Shown: positions 9,946 through 20,423 of the stretch, piece after piece
Position numbering within the stretch: the stretch's first letter is position 1
Layout of the letters: the number at the start of each line of letters is the position of its first letter
Origin: Nannochloropsis oceanica
Taxonomy: Eukaryota > Sar > Eustigmatophyceae > Eustigmatales > Monodopsidaceae
Direction of reading: 5' to 3'
DNA: 64,000 nucleotides
Assembly: GCA_004519485.1 (NCBI GenBank)
Contig: CP038116.1
Coordinates: 62,001-126,000 of the forward strand
The notes under the pieces: model-generated
Told to the model about the DNA's origin: nothing
Database searches by the model: none
What the model saw: the letters and a program-made list of their open reading frames with translations, nothing else
Translations under genes and position numbers: made by a program

Positions 9946-11826
9946 ATGAGAAGACCAGTAAGCAACCGAGGGAGAGGTATCAGGCCCCAGCACCTCGCCC
10001 TTGTCCTTATTGCCCTCCTCCTGGGCATTGCCGTGGGGGTAGTGACCGACAGCAGCATCACAAGCAGCAGCAGCAGCAGCAGCGGTGCATCGATACACTT
10101 GGGGAGCGGCAGCCGCAGCACATTGGGAAAGGGAGGAGGGAAGAGAAGGCGGAATGGTTTGGAGGAGACCAGGCGGGAAGAGGACAATAAGGAGGAGCAG
10201 CAGCTGCATGAGGGTGCGGACTGGGGAAGAAGAGGCAGAATACAAATGCCGAGGTATTCGCCCACTTCTACCTCGTCAACAAGAAGAGTCTGTTCTAAAG
10301 CTGTTGATATAAGGTGCAGGAACAGTGAGGGAGCGACTTCCAGAAGATCACCATCTGCCGCCGCCGCTGCCGCGTCCCCCGACTCCTTCTTTCACCTGTC
10401 TTACCACAAGAAACAACTGCAGCAAGGGTTGCAGGATTCTACAGCAGCAGTCGTACGTGACGCAGCCATCCACCTCTGTCGCTTCGTCAAGGGTGGAGGC
10501 CGCAACTCCGCCGCTGCTGCCGCCCTGGTCGCCAGCGCCGCCGCCGAGCAAGAGAAGAAGGACAAGGCGTCTACGTTGGTCACAGTCAAATTATTATTTC
10601 TGTTGTTTTACGGCTCCTTGGGTGCGGTGATGCCTTACTTGCCCGTGTACTACCACTCGCTTGGCTTGCCCGACAAGCAGATTGGGCAGCTGGGAGCGAT
10701 TACGCCCGCGGTGACGTTTGTGGTGGCGCCTCTGTGGGGGGCATTAGCGGATCAGACGGGCCGGCATAAGGACGTGTTGCTGTTAACCTTCGTGTTTAGC
10801 GTGGTGTCGAGGTTGTTGTTTATATGGAGAACCACGTTTGGATGGTTGAGTATTTTAGTATTTTGCACCGCGGTGCTTAATGCCCCGGTACGGCCCTTGC
10901 TGGACAGCAGCGTCTTAAACTTGTTGGAGGACAAACGTGAGTACGGGAAGCAGCGGTTATGGGGTCAGTTCGGGTTTGGCCTGGCCGGGTGCATCGTGGG
11001 ACCCTTGCTAATGAGCCATAAATTTGGAGGATATAAGGCCGCGTTCTACGTGCATGCTTTGATCTCCCTCCCGACCTTGATGATTATGAGGCGATTCAAC
11101 CCTACCCCTGCCTCCCTCCCTTCCTCACCGGCGCCTGCCTTGAAGAAGGACGGGAAGAAGCGGATAATGATTGCAGCAGGAGCCAAAGGATCGGTGGGGG
11201 GAGCAGTGGAGAGGAAGCCTCACTTTAAGGAGGGGCTGGGTATTGTAATTCGGAATCCGGACGCGCTGATCTTTTTCTTTTTGGTTTTTGTCATTGGGGT
11301 CTCGAGTGGCATAATCGAAAATTTCGCCTACAAGCGGTTGAGGGAGGTAGGGGGGGAAGGGACGGTAATGGGCGTGTCTCGTTTTTTTTCCTCAGTGACA
11401 GGCGTGCCTATGTTTTGGTTCTCGGGCCACGTGACCAAGCGTCTGTCGGTCATGGGGGTGTTGATCCTGTCTCTGTGCTCGTACATGCTGCGGTTCTTCA
11501 TCTATGCCTCTATCTCGAACCCGTGGCAAGGCCTGCCTGCTGAGGCCTTGAGGGGCTTTACGTTTGCAGCCATGTGGGCGAGTTCAACGTACTACACACA
11601 CAAAATCTCTCCGCCGGGACTGAGCGCCACGATGTTGGGCTTCTTGAATGGCATGTATGGAGGTCTAGGGCAGTCGACTGGGGCATTGATAGGTGGCCAT
11701 TTGAGCCAGCGGTATGGCACGCCACGGACGTTTGTATTGTCGGGCTTGGCGGATTTGGTTGTGGTGGGTCTGTTTGGGACGTATTGGTGGTTGCACCCGA
11801 ATGCCACGCGGTTGAAGGAGGAGTAA
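9946..11826 (+). CDS. Major facilitator superfamily transporter (MFS_1-like / MFSD6-like)
   Basis: Single exon, 626 residues. The N-terminus carries basic residues and a hydrophobic segment (about residues 18-36), which could be a signal peptide or anchor. A roughly 160-residue low-complexity region rich in Ser, Arg and Ala follows. The transporter core starts near residue 208 with KLLFLLFYGSLGAVMPYLPVYY. It continues G-L-x(4)-IGQLGAITP and the MFS loop-2 signature LWGALADQTGRHK, then RPLLDSSVLNLL and a second half of about six helices ending near residue 615. This arrangement (short G-A/D-x-x-G-R loop, RPLLD in helix 4) is typical of the MFS_1-like family that includes MFSD6 and bacterial LacY-like relatives. 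The substrate is unknown. An organelle location is possible because of the hydrophobic leader but is not shown. Confidence 0.85.
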   Translation: MRRPVSNRGRGIRPQHLALVLIALLLGIAVGVVTDSSITSSSSSSSGASIHLGSGSRSTLGKGGGKRRRNGLEETRREEDNKEEQQLHEGADWGRRGRIQMPRYSPTSTSSTRRVCSKAVDIRCRNSEGATSRRSPSAAAAAASPDSFFHLSYHKKQLQQGLQDSTAAVVRDAAIHLCRFVKGGGRNSAAAAALVASAAAEQEKKDKASTLVTVKLLFLLFYGSLGAVMPYLPVYYHSLGLPDKQIGQLGAITPAVTFVVAPLWGALADQTGRHKDVLLLTFVFSVVSRLLFIWRTTFGWLSILVFCTAVLNAPVRPLLDSSVLNLLEDKREYGKQRLWGQFGFGLAGCIVGPLLMSHKFGGYKAAFYVHALISLPTLMIMRRFNPTPASLPSSPAPALKKDGKKRIMIAAGAKGSVGGAVERKPHFKEGLGIVIRNPDALIFFFLVFVIGVSSGIIENFAYKRLREVGGEGTVMGVSRFFSSVTGVPMFWFSGHVTKRLSVMGVLILSLCSYMLRFFIYASISNPWQGLPAEALRGFTFAAMWASSTYYTHKISPPGLSATMLGFLNGMYGGLGQSTGALIGGHLSQRYGTPRTFVLSGLADLVVVGLFGTYWWLHPNATRLKEE

Positions 11827-12700
11827 ATCGCTAGCGAGTCGCCTTGGTAATGGTCTCTCTTTATTCACTTAGGAATCAGTGACGCTTGCGAAACGCAGGC
11901 CGATGGGAGATTGGAGTGAGAGAGTACGAAGGGGAGGGAGGGAGGGAGGGAGGCAAGGCGAGTTAGACGGATGTATGATAGTGTGGTCGCAGCTCCATGA
12001 GGATGATGAGTAAAATTAAGAGCGCGCGCAAGGATAAGAAGAGAAGTGAGGATTGCAAGTGGAGAGAAGAAAAGTACCGACAGTCGAGAGCATGAACGAC
12101 GATTTTTGTGCGAAGCAAAATAAACAGTAAATGCAATTTCCAACCACCACAACAGAGCGACAGAAGAGGAACATCTTTCCAAACCTAAATAAAGTCAACA
12201 CGAAAAAGAAGAATCAAACCAGAGAACACATGAAAGACACACAGCAGAGTGAGGGTGTAGGGGAGGGTCTGGACTCACCCTGCCTCTCTCTTCTGGTTTT
12301 GACGCATGCTATGAATACTAAGCAGTCAATGATAAGTAGAGACGATTTTACAAACTGGTTGATACCGGGTGCGCAACTTGTACTTGTCCACCAAAAGGCC
12401 CTGGCCGCTGTTCGACTTTACGCTCCGGAAGGGCTGTTCAAAAGGGACTAATATCGCAAAAGGGAAAAGGAGGGGAGCAAACAGGAGTAAGCGAAGCATC
12501 AGCTGCTTGTCTAGAAGATGCTCTTTTGCTGGATAGAGGGGAAATTGTCTGCATTTTGGCCATGAAAATGGTCGCGGCCAAATCAGGTGTAAGAGCGGAG
12601 GGCGGATAACGGCCTTCAATCGGAGCATCCTCGCCTGTTACTCACGCAATCAACGACTACACTATATCGCTTATAGGTTGCTTGAGAGGCCGACAGGCCA
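11827..12700. other. Intergenic, MFS gene to TRM5
   Basis: About 870 bases between two plus-strand genes. A GGGA run lies at 11930-11954 and AATAAA at 12188-12193 (within CTAAATAAAG), a possible polyadenylation signal for the MFS transcript. The part after about 12450 is the probable TRM5 promoter. No gene recognised. Confidence 0.45.
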
Positions 12701-14638
12701 ATGATGAAGGTGTCGGCCATTCTGCCTCGGGCCTTGACGCTGTGCGCGTTATGGGGTCGTGGGGCGGCATCGGTCCTCTTGCCAAGACGCCGACGCAGCT
12801 GCCATCCCAGCAGCAGCCTCCACTTTGTCCTCCGACATATACCACCAACATCTACACGACCGCTGTCCATGGTGCACTTCAAGTCATCATGCATCTCCTG
12901 CAGTAGAATCACGGCGGCTTCGTGCTCAACGACGCGGCAGTTCTCCTCCCCACCGCCCGACCTCTCCACCCCTCCTCCCCCTCAGCTTCTAGACAGGAGC
13001 CTCTTCGATGAAATTCGTTACTTGCAAGCCCTTCGTCTTCCCGCATCGGATTGCCACAAAGCCATTCAGTGCCTAGCGCCTTATCTTTTTCGCACGACCG
13101 GGCAACGGAGTGTCGTGTTGCCTGGAGAGTGCAAGCTCAATCTCTCGCCTCCCTTAGGGCCCGACGAGCGTCTCCTCCTCTTCTCTTTTCCTTCCACAGA
13201 GCAGCACGACAACGACGAGGACAGTCGCTGCACCACTGCGATGACTAAAGAACAGCTCAAAGAGGGGCAGCATAGACTCACCGACCTCCTTCAGTCCCTC
13301 CCCTCCGCCTACCTCCTCCCCTCCCCGGGCTATCCCGTCCAACTCACCTACGCCGACCTCTCTCTCCACCAAGCCCTCCGCCGACTCCTCCCTCCCTCCC
13401 TGGCCGTTCCTTCCTCCTTTGAAACCGTTGGACATCTTGCTCACTTAAATTTGCGTCCTGAAGCCCTACCCTATAAGCACCAAATCGCTCAAGTCATTCT
13501 CGACAAGAATCCCAAGAGAATCAAGACGGTCGTCAACAAGATCGGAGAGATCGAAAACACTTTTCGCGTCCTGCCCTTGGAGGTGATTGGTGGCGAGGCA
13601 GAGGGGGAAGGAGGGAGGGAGGGAGGGACGTTAGTTAAGGTCAAGGAGAGTGGGGCGTGGTTTGCCTTTGACTTTCGGGAAGTGTATTGGAACAGCCGCC
13701 TGCAGGGGGAGCACGCGCGGATGATTGATGTGGTATGTGAAGGAAGGGGGACGGGAGGACAACGAGGAGGTACCAAGAGTGCTATGGCTGTGGACACCGG
13801 GAAGAAAGAGACAAAGAAGAAGGAGACGAAGAAAGAGCAGCAGCAGCAGCTGGAGGAGGAGGAGCAACCGAGGGAAACAGTGGTGGTTTGGGACGTCTTT
13901 GCAGGTGTTGGGCCTTTCTCCATCCCTCTGGCCATGCGTGGATGTTACGTGTATGCGAATGATCTGAATGATCGGAGCTATCACTACCTCTGTCAGAATG
14001 CCCGACAGAACAAGGTGGTCCTCCCTCCTTTTCCCCCTCCTGCCTCCTCCTCCTCCTCTTCCTCCTCCTTCTCCTTCTCCTCCGCAGCAACGACCACCAC
14101 TCCTGCTGTTCCTGCCACTGCCGCTGCAGTTACTGCAGGTTACCTCCACCCCAGTAACCAGGACGGACGGGCTTTCCTTCGTTACCTCGCCTCGAAGAAA
14201 AGGCAAGTCAGCCACATAATAATGAACCTTCCTGCCACAGCCTATGAGTTTCTGGATGTTTTTGCTGAGGAGAAGGAGGGGGAGATGGAGGATGGGAGGG
14301 AGGGAGGCTTAGACGGTGGGACGGAGCTTTCTACCACTTCTGCGGAGGGGGAGGAGGAAGGGAGGGAAGGAGGGGGGAAGAAGGAGCTGTTGTTCGGCTA
14401 TTTGAAGGGGAAGGGTGTGATGGTCCATGTGTATATGTTTAGCAAGGCGGAGGATGCTGAGAGTGATGTAATTAAACGGGCGGCGGCTGTGATGGGGGTT
14501 AAGGTGGAGACGTTAGAGGAAGGGAGGGAGGGAGGGAGGGAGGGAGGGAGGGTGGGTGTGTATCACGTCAGGGATGTGGCGCCTAAGAAGAGGATGATCT
14601 GTTTGTCGTTTCCGTTGGATTTAGTGCTGGGAGAGTGA
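12701..14638 (+). CDS. TRM5: tRNA (guanine-37-N1)-methyltransferase Trm5
   Basis: Single exon, 645 residues. Trm5 makes m1G37 in tRNAs reading CNN codons, which prevents frameshifting. The order is as in the family: the linker motif NKIGEIENTFRVLPLEVI (about residues 278-295), then FDFREVYWNSRLQGEH. The SAM-binding motif WDVFAGVGPFSIPLA lies at about 397-411, then YANDLN-x(8)-YLCQNA. The catalytic NLPATAYEFLDVF is near 508, and the C-terminal VRDVAPKKRMICLSFPL closes the domain. Three low-complexity inserts lie at family loop positions: Lys/Gln/Glu before motif I, Ser-rich after NKVV, and Glu/Gly-rich after EFLDVF. The first about 75 residues contain Arg and hydroxylated residues but no acid, compatible with a mitochondrial leader. 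A downstream Met (VHFKSS, near 12870) could give a cytosolic form. Dual localisation of Trm5 is known in other eukaryotes; here it is inference. Confidence 0.93.
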   Translation: MMKVSAILPRALTLCALWGRGAASVLLPRRRRSCHPSSSLHFVLRHIPPTSTRPLSMVHFKSSCISCSRITAASCSTTRQFSSPPPDLSTPPPPQLLDRSLFDEIRYLQALRLPASDCHKAIQCLAPYLFRTTGQRSVVLPGECKLNLSPPLGPDERLLLFSFPSTEQHDNDEDSRCTTAMTKEQLKEGQHRLTDLLQSLPSAYLLPSPGYPVQLTYADLSLHQALRRLLPPSLAVPSSFETVGHLAHLNLRPEALPYKHQIAQVILDKNPKRIKTVVNKIGEIENTFRVLPLEVIGGEAEGEGGREGGTLVKVKESGAWFAFDFREVYWNSRLQGEHARMIDVVCEGRGTGGQRGGTKSAMAVDTGKKETKKKETKKEQQQQLEEEEQPRETVVVWDVFAGVGPFSIPLAMRGCYVYANDLNDRSYHYLCQNARQNKVVLPPFPPPASSSSSSSSFSFSSAATTTTPAVPATAAAVTAGYLHPSNQDGRAFLRYLASKKRQVSHIIMNLPATAYEFLDVFAEEKEGEMEDGREGGLDGGTELSTTSAEGEEEGREGGGKKELLFGYLKGKGVMVHVYMFSKAEDAESDVIKRAAAVMGVKVETLEEGREGGREGGRVGVYHVRDVAPKKRMICLSFPLDLVLGE

Positions 14639-14899
14639 TGGAAGAATCGATAAGGAGAAAGAGGGGAGGGAGAGAAGAAGCAGGAGGAGGAGGAAGAGGA
14701 GGAGGACAACTGTTAGGCGTCACAAAATTAAACCAAAGCACTTCAAGGAGCAAGGAAAGAGGTCCAGCCAATTGCACGCTTTCCCTTCTACCTTCTGGTC
14801 GTGTCGTAGATACCTAATTCTTTCTTCTTTCAATTTTTGGCACACGTACGATCCCCCGCACAAATATGTTCCACCCCGTCACATGCACCCGAGCTCCTC

Positions 14900-15891
14900 T
14901 CACTCCACCTTTTGCAGTACAAATATCGTGCCCTTGTTCCCCCGCGACAACCTCAGCCGCGGCGAGAGATACGTCACCTCCAACCATCCTTTCACTTCAT
15001 CCCCTAGCAGACGGAAGGGCACTGGATAGGGCACACGGAAGGGGAGGAAGCCTAGGTCAAAACCAGCGTTGTCAAACTTGAAGTCGATGCCTGAGGAAAG
15101 GTTGGTGCGGAAAAGAGAGGAATATGTGAATTAATGGGTGCAAAGATATATCGAACAGCATACAGAACCCTCCTTCCCTCTTTCCCTCCTTCCCTCCTTC
15201 CCTCCTTCCCTTCCTTAAACTCACGGTCTGCTGGGTCTCCGTCGCGGGGCACTTCCGTCTTGCTCACCCCCAGCACGTTGATGCCGAAGAATTTCCCGTC
15301 CCCTTTCCTTGGCTCAAAGCCAGGGATGGGTCGAAAGAGTGTGCTGGCCAATGCTTGTACGTTAAGAGCACCAATAGAGTCACCGAAGTCCACGATGTTG
15401 GTGACTGTGGCGGGGGAGGAAGGGGAGGAGGAAGAGGACAAGGGGGGGGCGATGTCGATTTCCTGGTAGATGGCGAAGGCCTTGCTGCCCACAAAGGTGT
15501 TTTGAATGGGGGAGGCGGTGCCATCGCTGGAGGTGTAGAGCAAGCGCCATTTGCCATTGATTTCCTTGGTGGCCGTTGCTTTCTTTATTCCCTTTGAAGC
15601 TTCCAGGTCGTCGATAAGGCTCTTGACGCGTGCGCGTGCCTCTGCGCTATTCTGGATCTCTCGTCGGTCAAGACCCTGAATAGCTTCCAGAAGAGTATCC
15701 TCCTTCTGCACAAGGGCGCGGGGAGTTTTGATGCCGGTAGCGGTGGAAAGGGAGGACCACGGGGCCAGGAAGGCAGGAAGCGGAGCAGGTATTCTAATGC
15801 CGCAAGGAGGTGAAGCAGGAGACGGGAGGAGAAAGGAAGACGAAATAGAGGAGGTGGAAACGGCCAACATAAGAATAAGAGTGTATAGCAT
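14900..15891 (-). CDS. Plastid lipid-associated protein (PAP/fibrillin family)
   Basis: Two exons on the minus strand, 15891-15225 and 15090-14900, join in phase 1 to 285 residues. The second exon, too short to notice alone, completes the fibrillin barrel with VPFRLLGDEVKGWLEVTYLS and a GTIFVLQK ending. Exon 1 carries LLEAIQGLDRREIQNS, NGKWRLLYTSSDGTASPIQN and VTNIVDFGDSIG, all typical of the PAP domain, a lipocalin-like fold that binds lipids at plastoglobules and thylakoids. The N-terminus has a strong hydrophobic signal peptide (about residues 2-20) followed by a Pro/Ser/Ala-rich, acid-free stretch, the two-part leader expected for import into a secondary plastid. The intron starts GTGAGTTTAAGGAAGGGAAG and is G-rich at its 5' half. 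The gene lies 396 bases downstream of the aminopeptidase stop, same strand. Confidence 0.92.
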
Positions 15892-16287
15892 GATGAAGAT
15901 GGTCTGCCTGTGTAATTGTGCGTGTCTTAAAAGGATTGGACGTGGTCAGCAAAGTGGCAGCGTACGATGACGCCCACGTCACACTTTTTCTCGCTCCCTC
16001 CCGGAGCTCTCAGTCGATTACACAAAAAGGCAGAGAACAAAACAAGCCTCGAAAATGACCGTGTCCCAGCAGCACCACCATGACAAAAAGCTTGTCCACG
16101 ACAGGCTGCATGCGGCCCGCATACTTTCAGGCGAAGGAATACAGTCTCAAACTTTTGTCAAGGAAAAATAACCTCCTGGCATGGCAAAAGAAACAAGGCC
16201 ATCACAACTTCTTTTAATCTTTTTCAAGGAAATCCTTTAGTCACCTAATCATCCTACTTCCTCGCCATTTTTTCTTTCACTACCCTA
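15892..16287. other. Intergenic, aminopeptidase 3' side to fibrillin promoter
   Basis: 396 bases between two minus-strand genes. It must hold the 3' UTR of the aminopeptidase and the promoter of the fibrillin gene. No gene or clear motif seen. Confidence 0.4.
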
Positions 16288-19200
16288 TTACGCCGACAGC
16301 AAGCTCTGGCTCACGATCTCGTAGGTGTCTCGCGACAGCCCATCCCCAACCGTCATCAACCTGTCTAACTGTTCCTTCATCATGTTCCGTCGGCTGCTCT
16401 CAAACTTGCGCCACAGCGAAAAGGCACCCGCCAAGCGTGCAGCTACCTGCGGATTAAGTTTATCTACAGCCAAAACCATGTCCGCTACCAATACATAACC
16501 CCGTCCGTCCTCCGCGTGGAACTGCGCCAAGTTCGAGTTGGCAAACGCACCGATAAGCGCTCGGAAACGGTTGGGGTTCTTCATGCTGAAGTCCGGGTGC
16601 TTAATCAAGACTTGGATTCGGTCGATCGTGTCGGGAAGGTCGGCAAGCGCTTGGATGGAAAACCACTTGTTCAGTACCAGCGGATCGCCCTTGGCGTTGG
16701 AATAGAACATCTGGAGCGCCTCGTCCTTCTCGGAGCCTGGCAAGGAGGCCAGACACGCGAGTGCGGCGATGCTGTCGGTCATGCAGGTCGCACGTTTGAA
16801 TGCCGAGGAGGCCAGAGCTACAGCATCTTTGTCCTTGCTGGTGCACAGGTACGACATGCACACATTCTTAAGCCGGCGGCGCCCAATCTCCTCAGGGTTC
16901 ACCGCATACGGCACATCTTGGTCCAGCGCCTTATAGACCTTCAAGAATTCGGCCTTCAGCGCCACAGCTAACGTCTTTTTCACGTGATCTCGCCCCTTAT
17001 GTAAGTCCACGGGGCGCATCACGTCCATCTCCCCCAGCAACGTCAGCTCCTCCGGCAACGACAATGCGTACGCTAACAGCGACTTGTCCACACTTTCCGA
17101 GTCAAGGCCCGCCTTAAGCACAGCGCGGAAGGCTTCAATCATCGTGGGCGCCAAAGGCTCGGGCGTCTTCTCCTCCGTCAGCGCCTCGGTCGTGGCCAAG
17201 ATAGCTTGACTCGCCAACTTCTGCGAAGCTTCCCAACGGTTAAATGAGTCAGTGTCGTGTGCCATCAAGAACGCCAAATCCTCCTCAGTCTGTTGGGTCT
17301 TCAGACGGACAGGTGCACTGAACCCACGGAGCAGCGACGGGACAGGTTCCCCACCTTCGATGCCCTCAAAATAAAACGTCTGCGACGCCTCCTTGAGCTC
17401 AAGTACCTGCGAGGAAACAACCTCCTTTCCATCCCTCCCCAACAGCCCTACGCGCACCGGAATGTGGAAAGGGAGCTTGCTCGGCTGCCCAACGGTGCCG
17501 GCCGTGTGCTGGGACAAGGTCAAACTGTACGTCTTCTTTGCCGCATCGTACACGCCTTTGGCCTCCACTACCGGTGTCCCCGCCTGCAGGTACCATCGCT
17601 CAAATTGGCCGAAGTCTTTTCCGCCATTAGCATCCGACATGGCGGCGCGGAAATCGTCGCAGGTCACCGCCGAACCATCGTGCCGTTCGAAGTACAAGTC
17701 CATCCCCTTCCTAAAGCCCTCCGTGCCTAACAAGGTGTGATACATACGAATCACCTCCGCACCCTTCTCATACACAGTTGACGTGTAAAAGTTGTCCATC
17801 TTCATGTAAGACTCCGGGCGGATCGCATGCGCCCGCGGCCCCGAATCCTCCGCAAATTGCCGCGCGCGCAGCACTCGCACGTCCTCAATCCTCTTCACCG
17901 CCGCCGATCCCATGTCTGCACTAAATTGCTGGTCGCGGAAAACCGTCAAACCCTCCTTCAACGTAAGCTGGAACCAATCTTGGCATGTGACACGGTTCCC
18001 CGACCAGTTGTGGAAGTACTCGTGGGCAATCACCCCCTCAATCCGCTCGTAATCCGTGTCCGTGGCTGTTTCAGGCTTCGCCAACACAAACGCCGTGTTG
18101 AACACGTTCAAACCTTTGTTCTCCATGGCCCCCATGTTGAAGTCATTTACCGCGACGATATTATAGATGTCCAAGTCGTATTCAAGCCCGTACACGTCCT
18201 CGTCCCACTTCATGCTCTTCTTCAAACTCATCATTGCATGTTCCAATTTGTCCACATTATCGTGCTCGCTAAAGATCTCCAGGCGCACATCCCGACCGGA
18301 CGTGGTCTTGTATGTGTCAACAATGCTGCCCAAATCTCCTGCGACCACCGCGAACAAATAACTAGGCTTCGGGAACGGATCCTCCCACTCTGCAAAATGC
18401 CTCCCTCCCGGCAGCTCCCCCGTTCCTACCTTGTTGCCATTCGACAGCAACAATGGGAGCTTGGCCTTGTCCGCTTCTATGCGAACCTTGAACCGCGCCA
18501 TCACATCGGGTCTGTCCAGGTAATAAGTGATGCGTCGGAACCCCTCCGCCTCACACTGCGTGCAATACGCGCTCCCGGACTTGTAAAACCCCGACAACTC
18601 AAAGTTGGCTTCTGGCTTGATCAGTACTTTCGTCTGCAGCGTGAAATCGCCCTTACCCCCCGATGCGATATCGATGGTCTTACCCAGTACCAGCAGGTCG
18701 GACTCGGCGGTGAGCACAAAGGCAGTCCCGTCCCACGGCAGGGGCTGGCTGTTTACCTATGAGGAAAAGGAAGAATGGGAGAGTCTGTAATTGAGCAACC
18801 ACAAAGCTGTACATTATTCATTAAGAAGCAAGTTCAGTCTCTTATTTTTCACGTTTTCTCCTTGACCTCCCTCCCCCTCCTTCCACTCCTCTCCCTGTTC
18901 TACCTTGATCTCCATCAACGTCAGCTCCTCCCCATCCAGCTCCAAATTTGGAATGCCCGGGGTTGGGCCCCCCTCCACATTCCTCTCCACTGTTAATGTC
19001 GAAGTCACATATGTCACTGTCGCCCCGGCCGCGGCTGCCGGGTCGGGGTCAGCAACGATCTCAAAGAGTAACTCTGTGTGCTTGATCCAGTAATCTGGCT
19101 GCCGATACGATGACCTGTACTTGGGCTGCAACTTCTTCTTTTCGGTAGGGGACGACACGGCCTTCAAGGACTCGGCTGTCGGTGTGGGTGCCACCGAGAC

Positions 19201-19596
19201 GCCATCGCCGCTGCCTGCTGGGTGAGCTGCCAGGCAGGTTTGAGTGGGGGCAAAGGGAGGGAGAGGGTGGGTGTTGGCAGCGCTGCTACAAAACCCTGAG
19301 GTGGGATTCGTAGCACCGACCCCGCAGCGCGAAGAGCCCACCAGAAACGCGGCAGAGAGTAAGCCCAAGGACGGGCGGCGGCCGACGGAAGAGGAAGTCA
19401 ACGATGTGAAAGCCCCGCCAGGGGTCAAGCGACGCATCCAGTTTGTGGCACTCGACGGCGCGACAAAGGCGCTGGCACCACGCTGACAGCCCTTGCGGAA
19501 CATGGCAGTGGTGCTCTGGAACAAGGCAAGGACAAGGATGACGAAAAACGACGCTGTACTGCCTACAGAGGAGGAGAGGCGACGGGTGTGATGCAT
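16288..19596 (-). CDS. M1-family aminopeptidase N, plastid-targeted
   Basis: Two exons on the minus strand, 19596-18904 and 18756-16288, join in phase 0 (…MEIK|VNSQPLPWDG…) to 1053 residues. The zinc peptidase removes N-terminal residues from peptides. The substrate-recognition GAMEN lies near residue 439. The zinc site is HEYFHNWSGNR near 474, with the distal Glu in LTLKEGLTVFRDQQF. The C-terminal helical domain is complete. The HEYFHNWSGNR variant places it with bacterial-type PepN. The leader is striking: a hydrophobic segment (FFVILVLALF), then G-A-SAFVAP, an ASAFAP-type cleavage motif of heterokont plastid import, then a Ser/Arg/Thr-rich transit region of about 100 residues. I chose the ATG at 19596 because it places the hydrophobic segment about 15 residues in. 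An in-frame ATG at 19767 would bury it. Plastid peptide turnover is the inferred role. Confidence 0.93.
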
Positions 19597-19886
19597 GGAA
19601 TGCGGCCGACTCAGATGGGGTAACGAAGAAGGAAAGTTAAGAAGATGCTGCTTGCTGCTGGCTACTTGCGGCGGCGGCTGCGGCAACACGTCTTCCTTCT
19701 TTTTCGTCTTGTCTGTTTGAGGTTGTTTGGAAGTGTGTGCAGTGGTGTGAGTGTTTGCGATGGTCACGCAGCGTCACTTGTGTCTCCATCGTCATTTTTG
19801 GACCGCCTGCGGATATTATGCGCGTCGATCATCAGCTTTCCTCTTGTTCGCCCCGGGTTGTACGTCTGCAACCCGAACACGACGCG
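19597..19886. promoter_or_regulatory. Short bidirectional promoter, aminopeptidase / StyC-like gene
   Basis: 290 bases separate the two divergent start codons, so both promoters must lie here or overlap. No TATA box or other element was recognised. Confidence 0.4.
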
Positions 19887-20423
19887 ATGCTCACCAAACA
19901 TACAATCTTGTCACCTCTAAAGCCGGTGTACGCCACAATCTATCAAGACAAGATGTGGATCATCTTCACATTGTCCTCGTCCTTGAGTAAATTCTGGAAC
20001 GCCAGCCCGACGGACTTCCTCATGCTTTCAGCTGTCATGCAAGTCCTTCTTACGATCCTCCTAGGGTGGCTCATGCTCATCCCGCACCAAGCTTGGGGCC
20101 ATGACTTGGCGTTTGCGACGCGCCTGCGTTCCCGTCACGTGGCCATGGCGCATGTGGACTGGGTTATGCTGGCACTGGTTCAATTCGCGGCAGCGTATGC
20201 CATGAGTCTCAAGTCTCCTTCTCAGGCCTTCATAGTTTCTAGATGCTTGGTATTTAATGGATGGATCGCCCCGACTGTATATTTGGCCAAGGCGTGGGGT
20301 ATAAATGGCTTCCGGTTGGATGGCAAGCGCGGCATGGACACGCTCATTGGTTTGGCAGGGTTGATGGGCATTGTCACCTTCACCTACGGCTGGGCTATGA
20401 TTGTGGGGGCGTGGTGGCTCTAA
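19887..20423 (+). CDS. Four-helix membrane protein resembling styrene-oxide isomerase / hydroxylaminobenzene mutase family
   Basis: A 178-residue protein if translation starts at 19887; a second ATG at 19953 (MWIIFTLSS) gives 156. Four hydrophobic segments are visible: a first around L-L-G-W-L-M-L, a second after M-A-H-V-D-W, a third around V-F-N-G-W, and a fourth near the end (GWAMIVGAWWL). The spacing of an A-H at the head of helix 2 and of G-W-x(5)-Y in helix 3 matches, from memory, the bacterial styrene-oxide isomerase StyC, where the His binds haem and the Tyr acts in the reaction. The Asp before G-W in StyC is Asn here. The same fold is found in hydroxylaminobenzene mutase. Family membership is inferred from this pattern only. 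The reaction is unknown. It shares a 290-base divergent promoter with the aminopeptidase. Confidence 0.6.
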   Translation: MLTKHTILSPLKPVYATIYQDKMWIIFTLSSSLSKFWNASPTDFLMLSAVMQVLLTILLGWLMLIPHQAWGHDLAFATRLRSRHVAMAHVDWVMLALVQFAAAYAMSLKSPSQAFIVSRCLVFNGWIAPTVYLAKAWGINGFRLDGKRGMDTLIGLAGLMGIVTFTYGWAMIVGAWWL

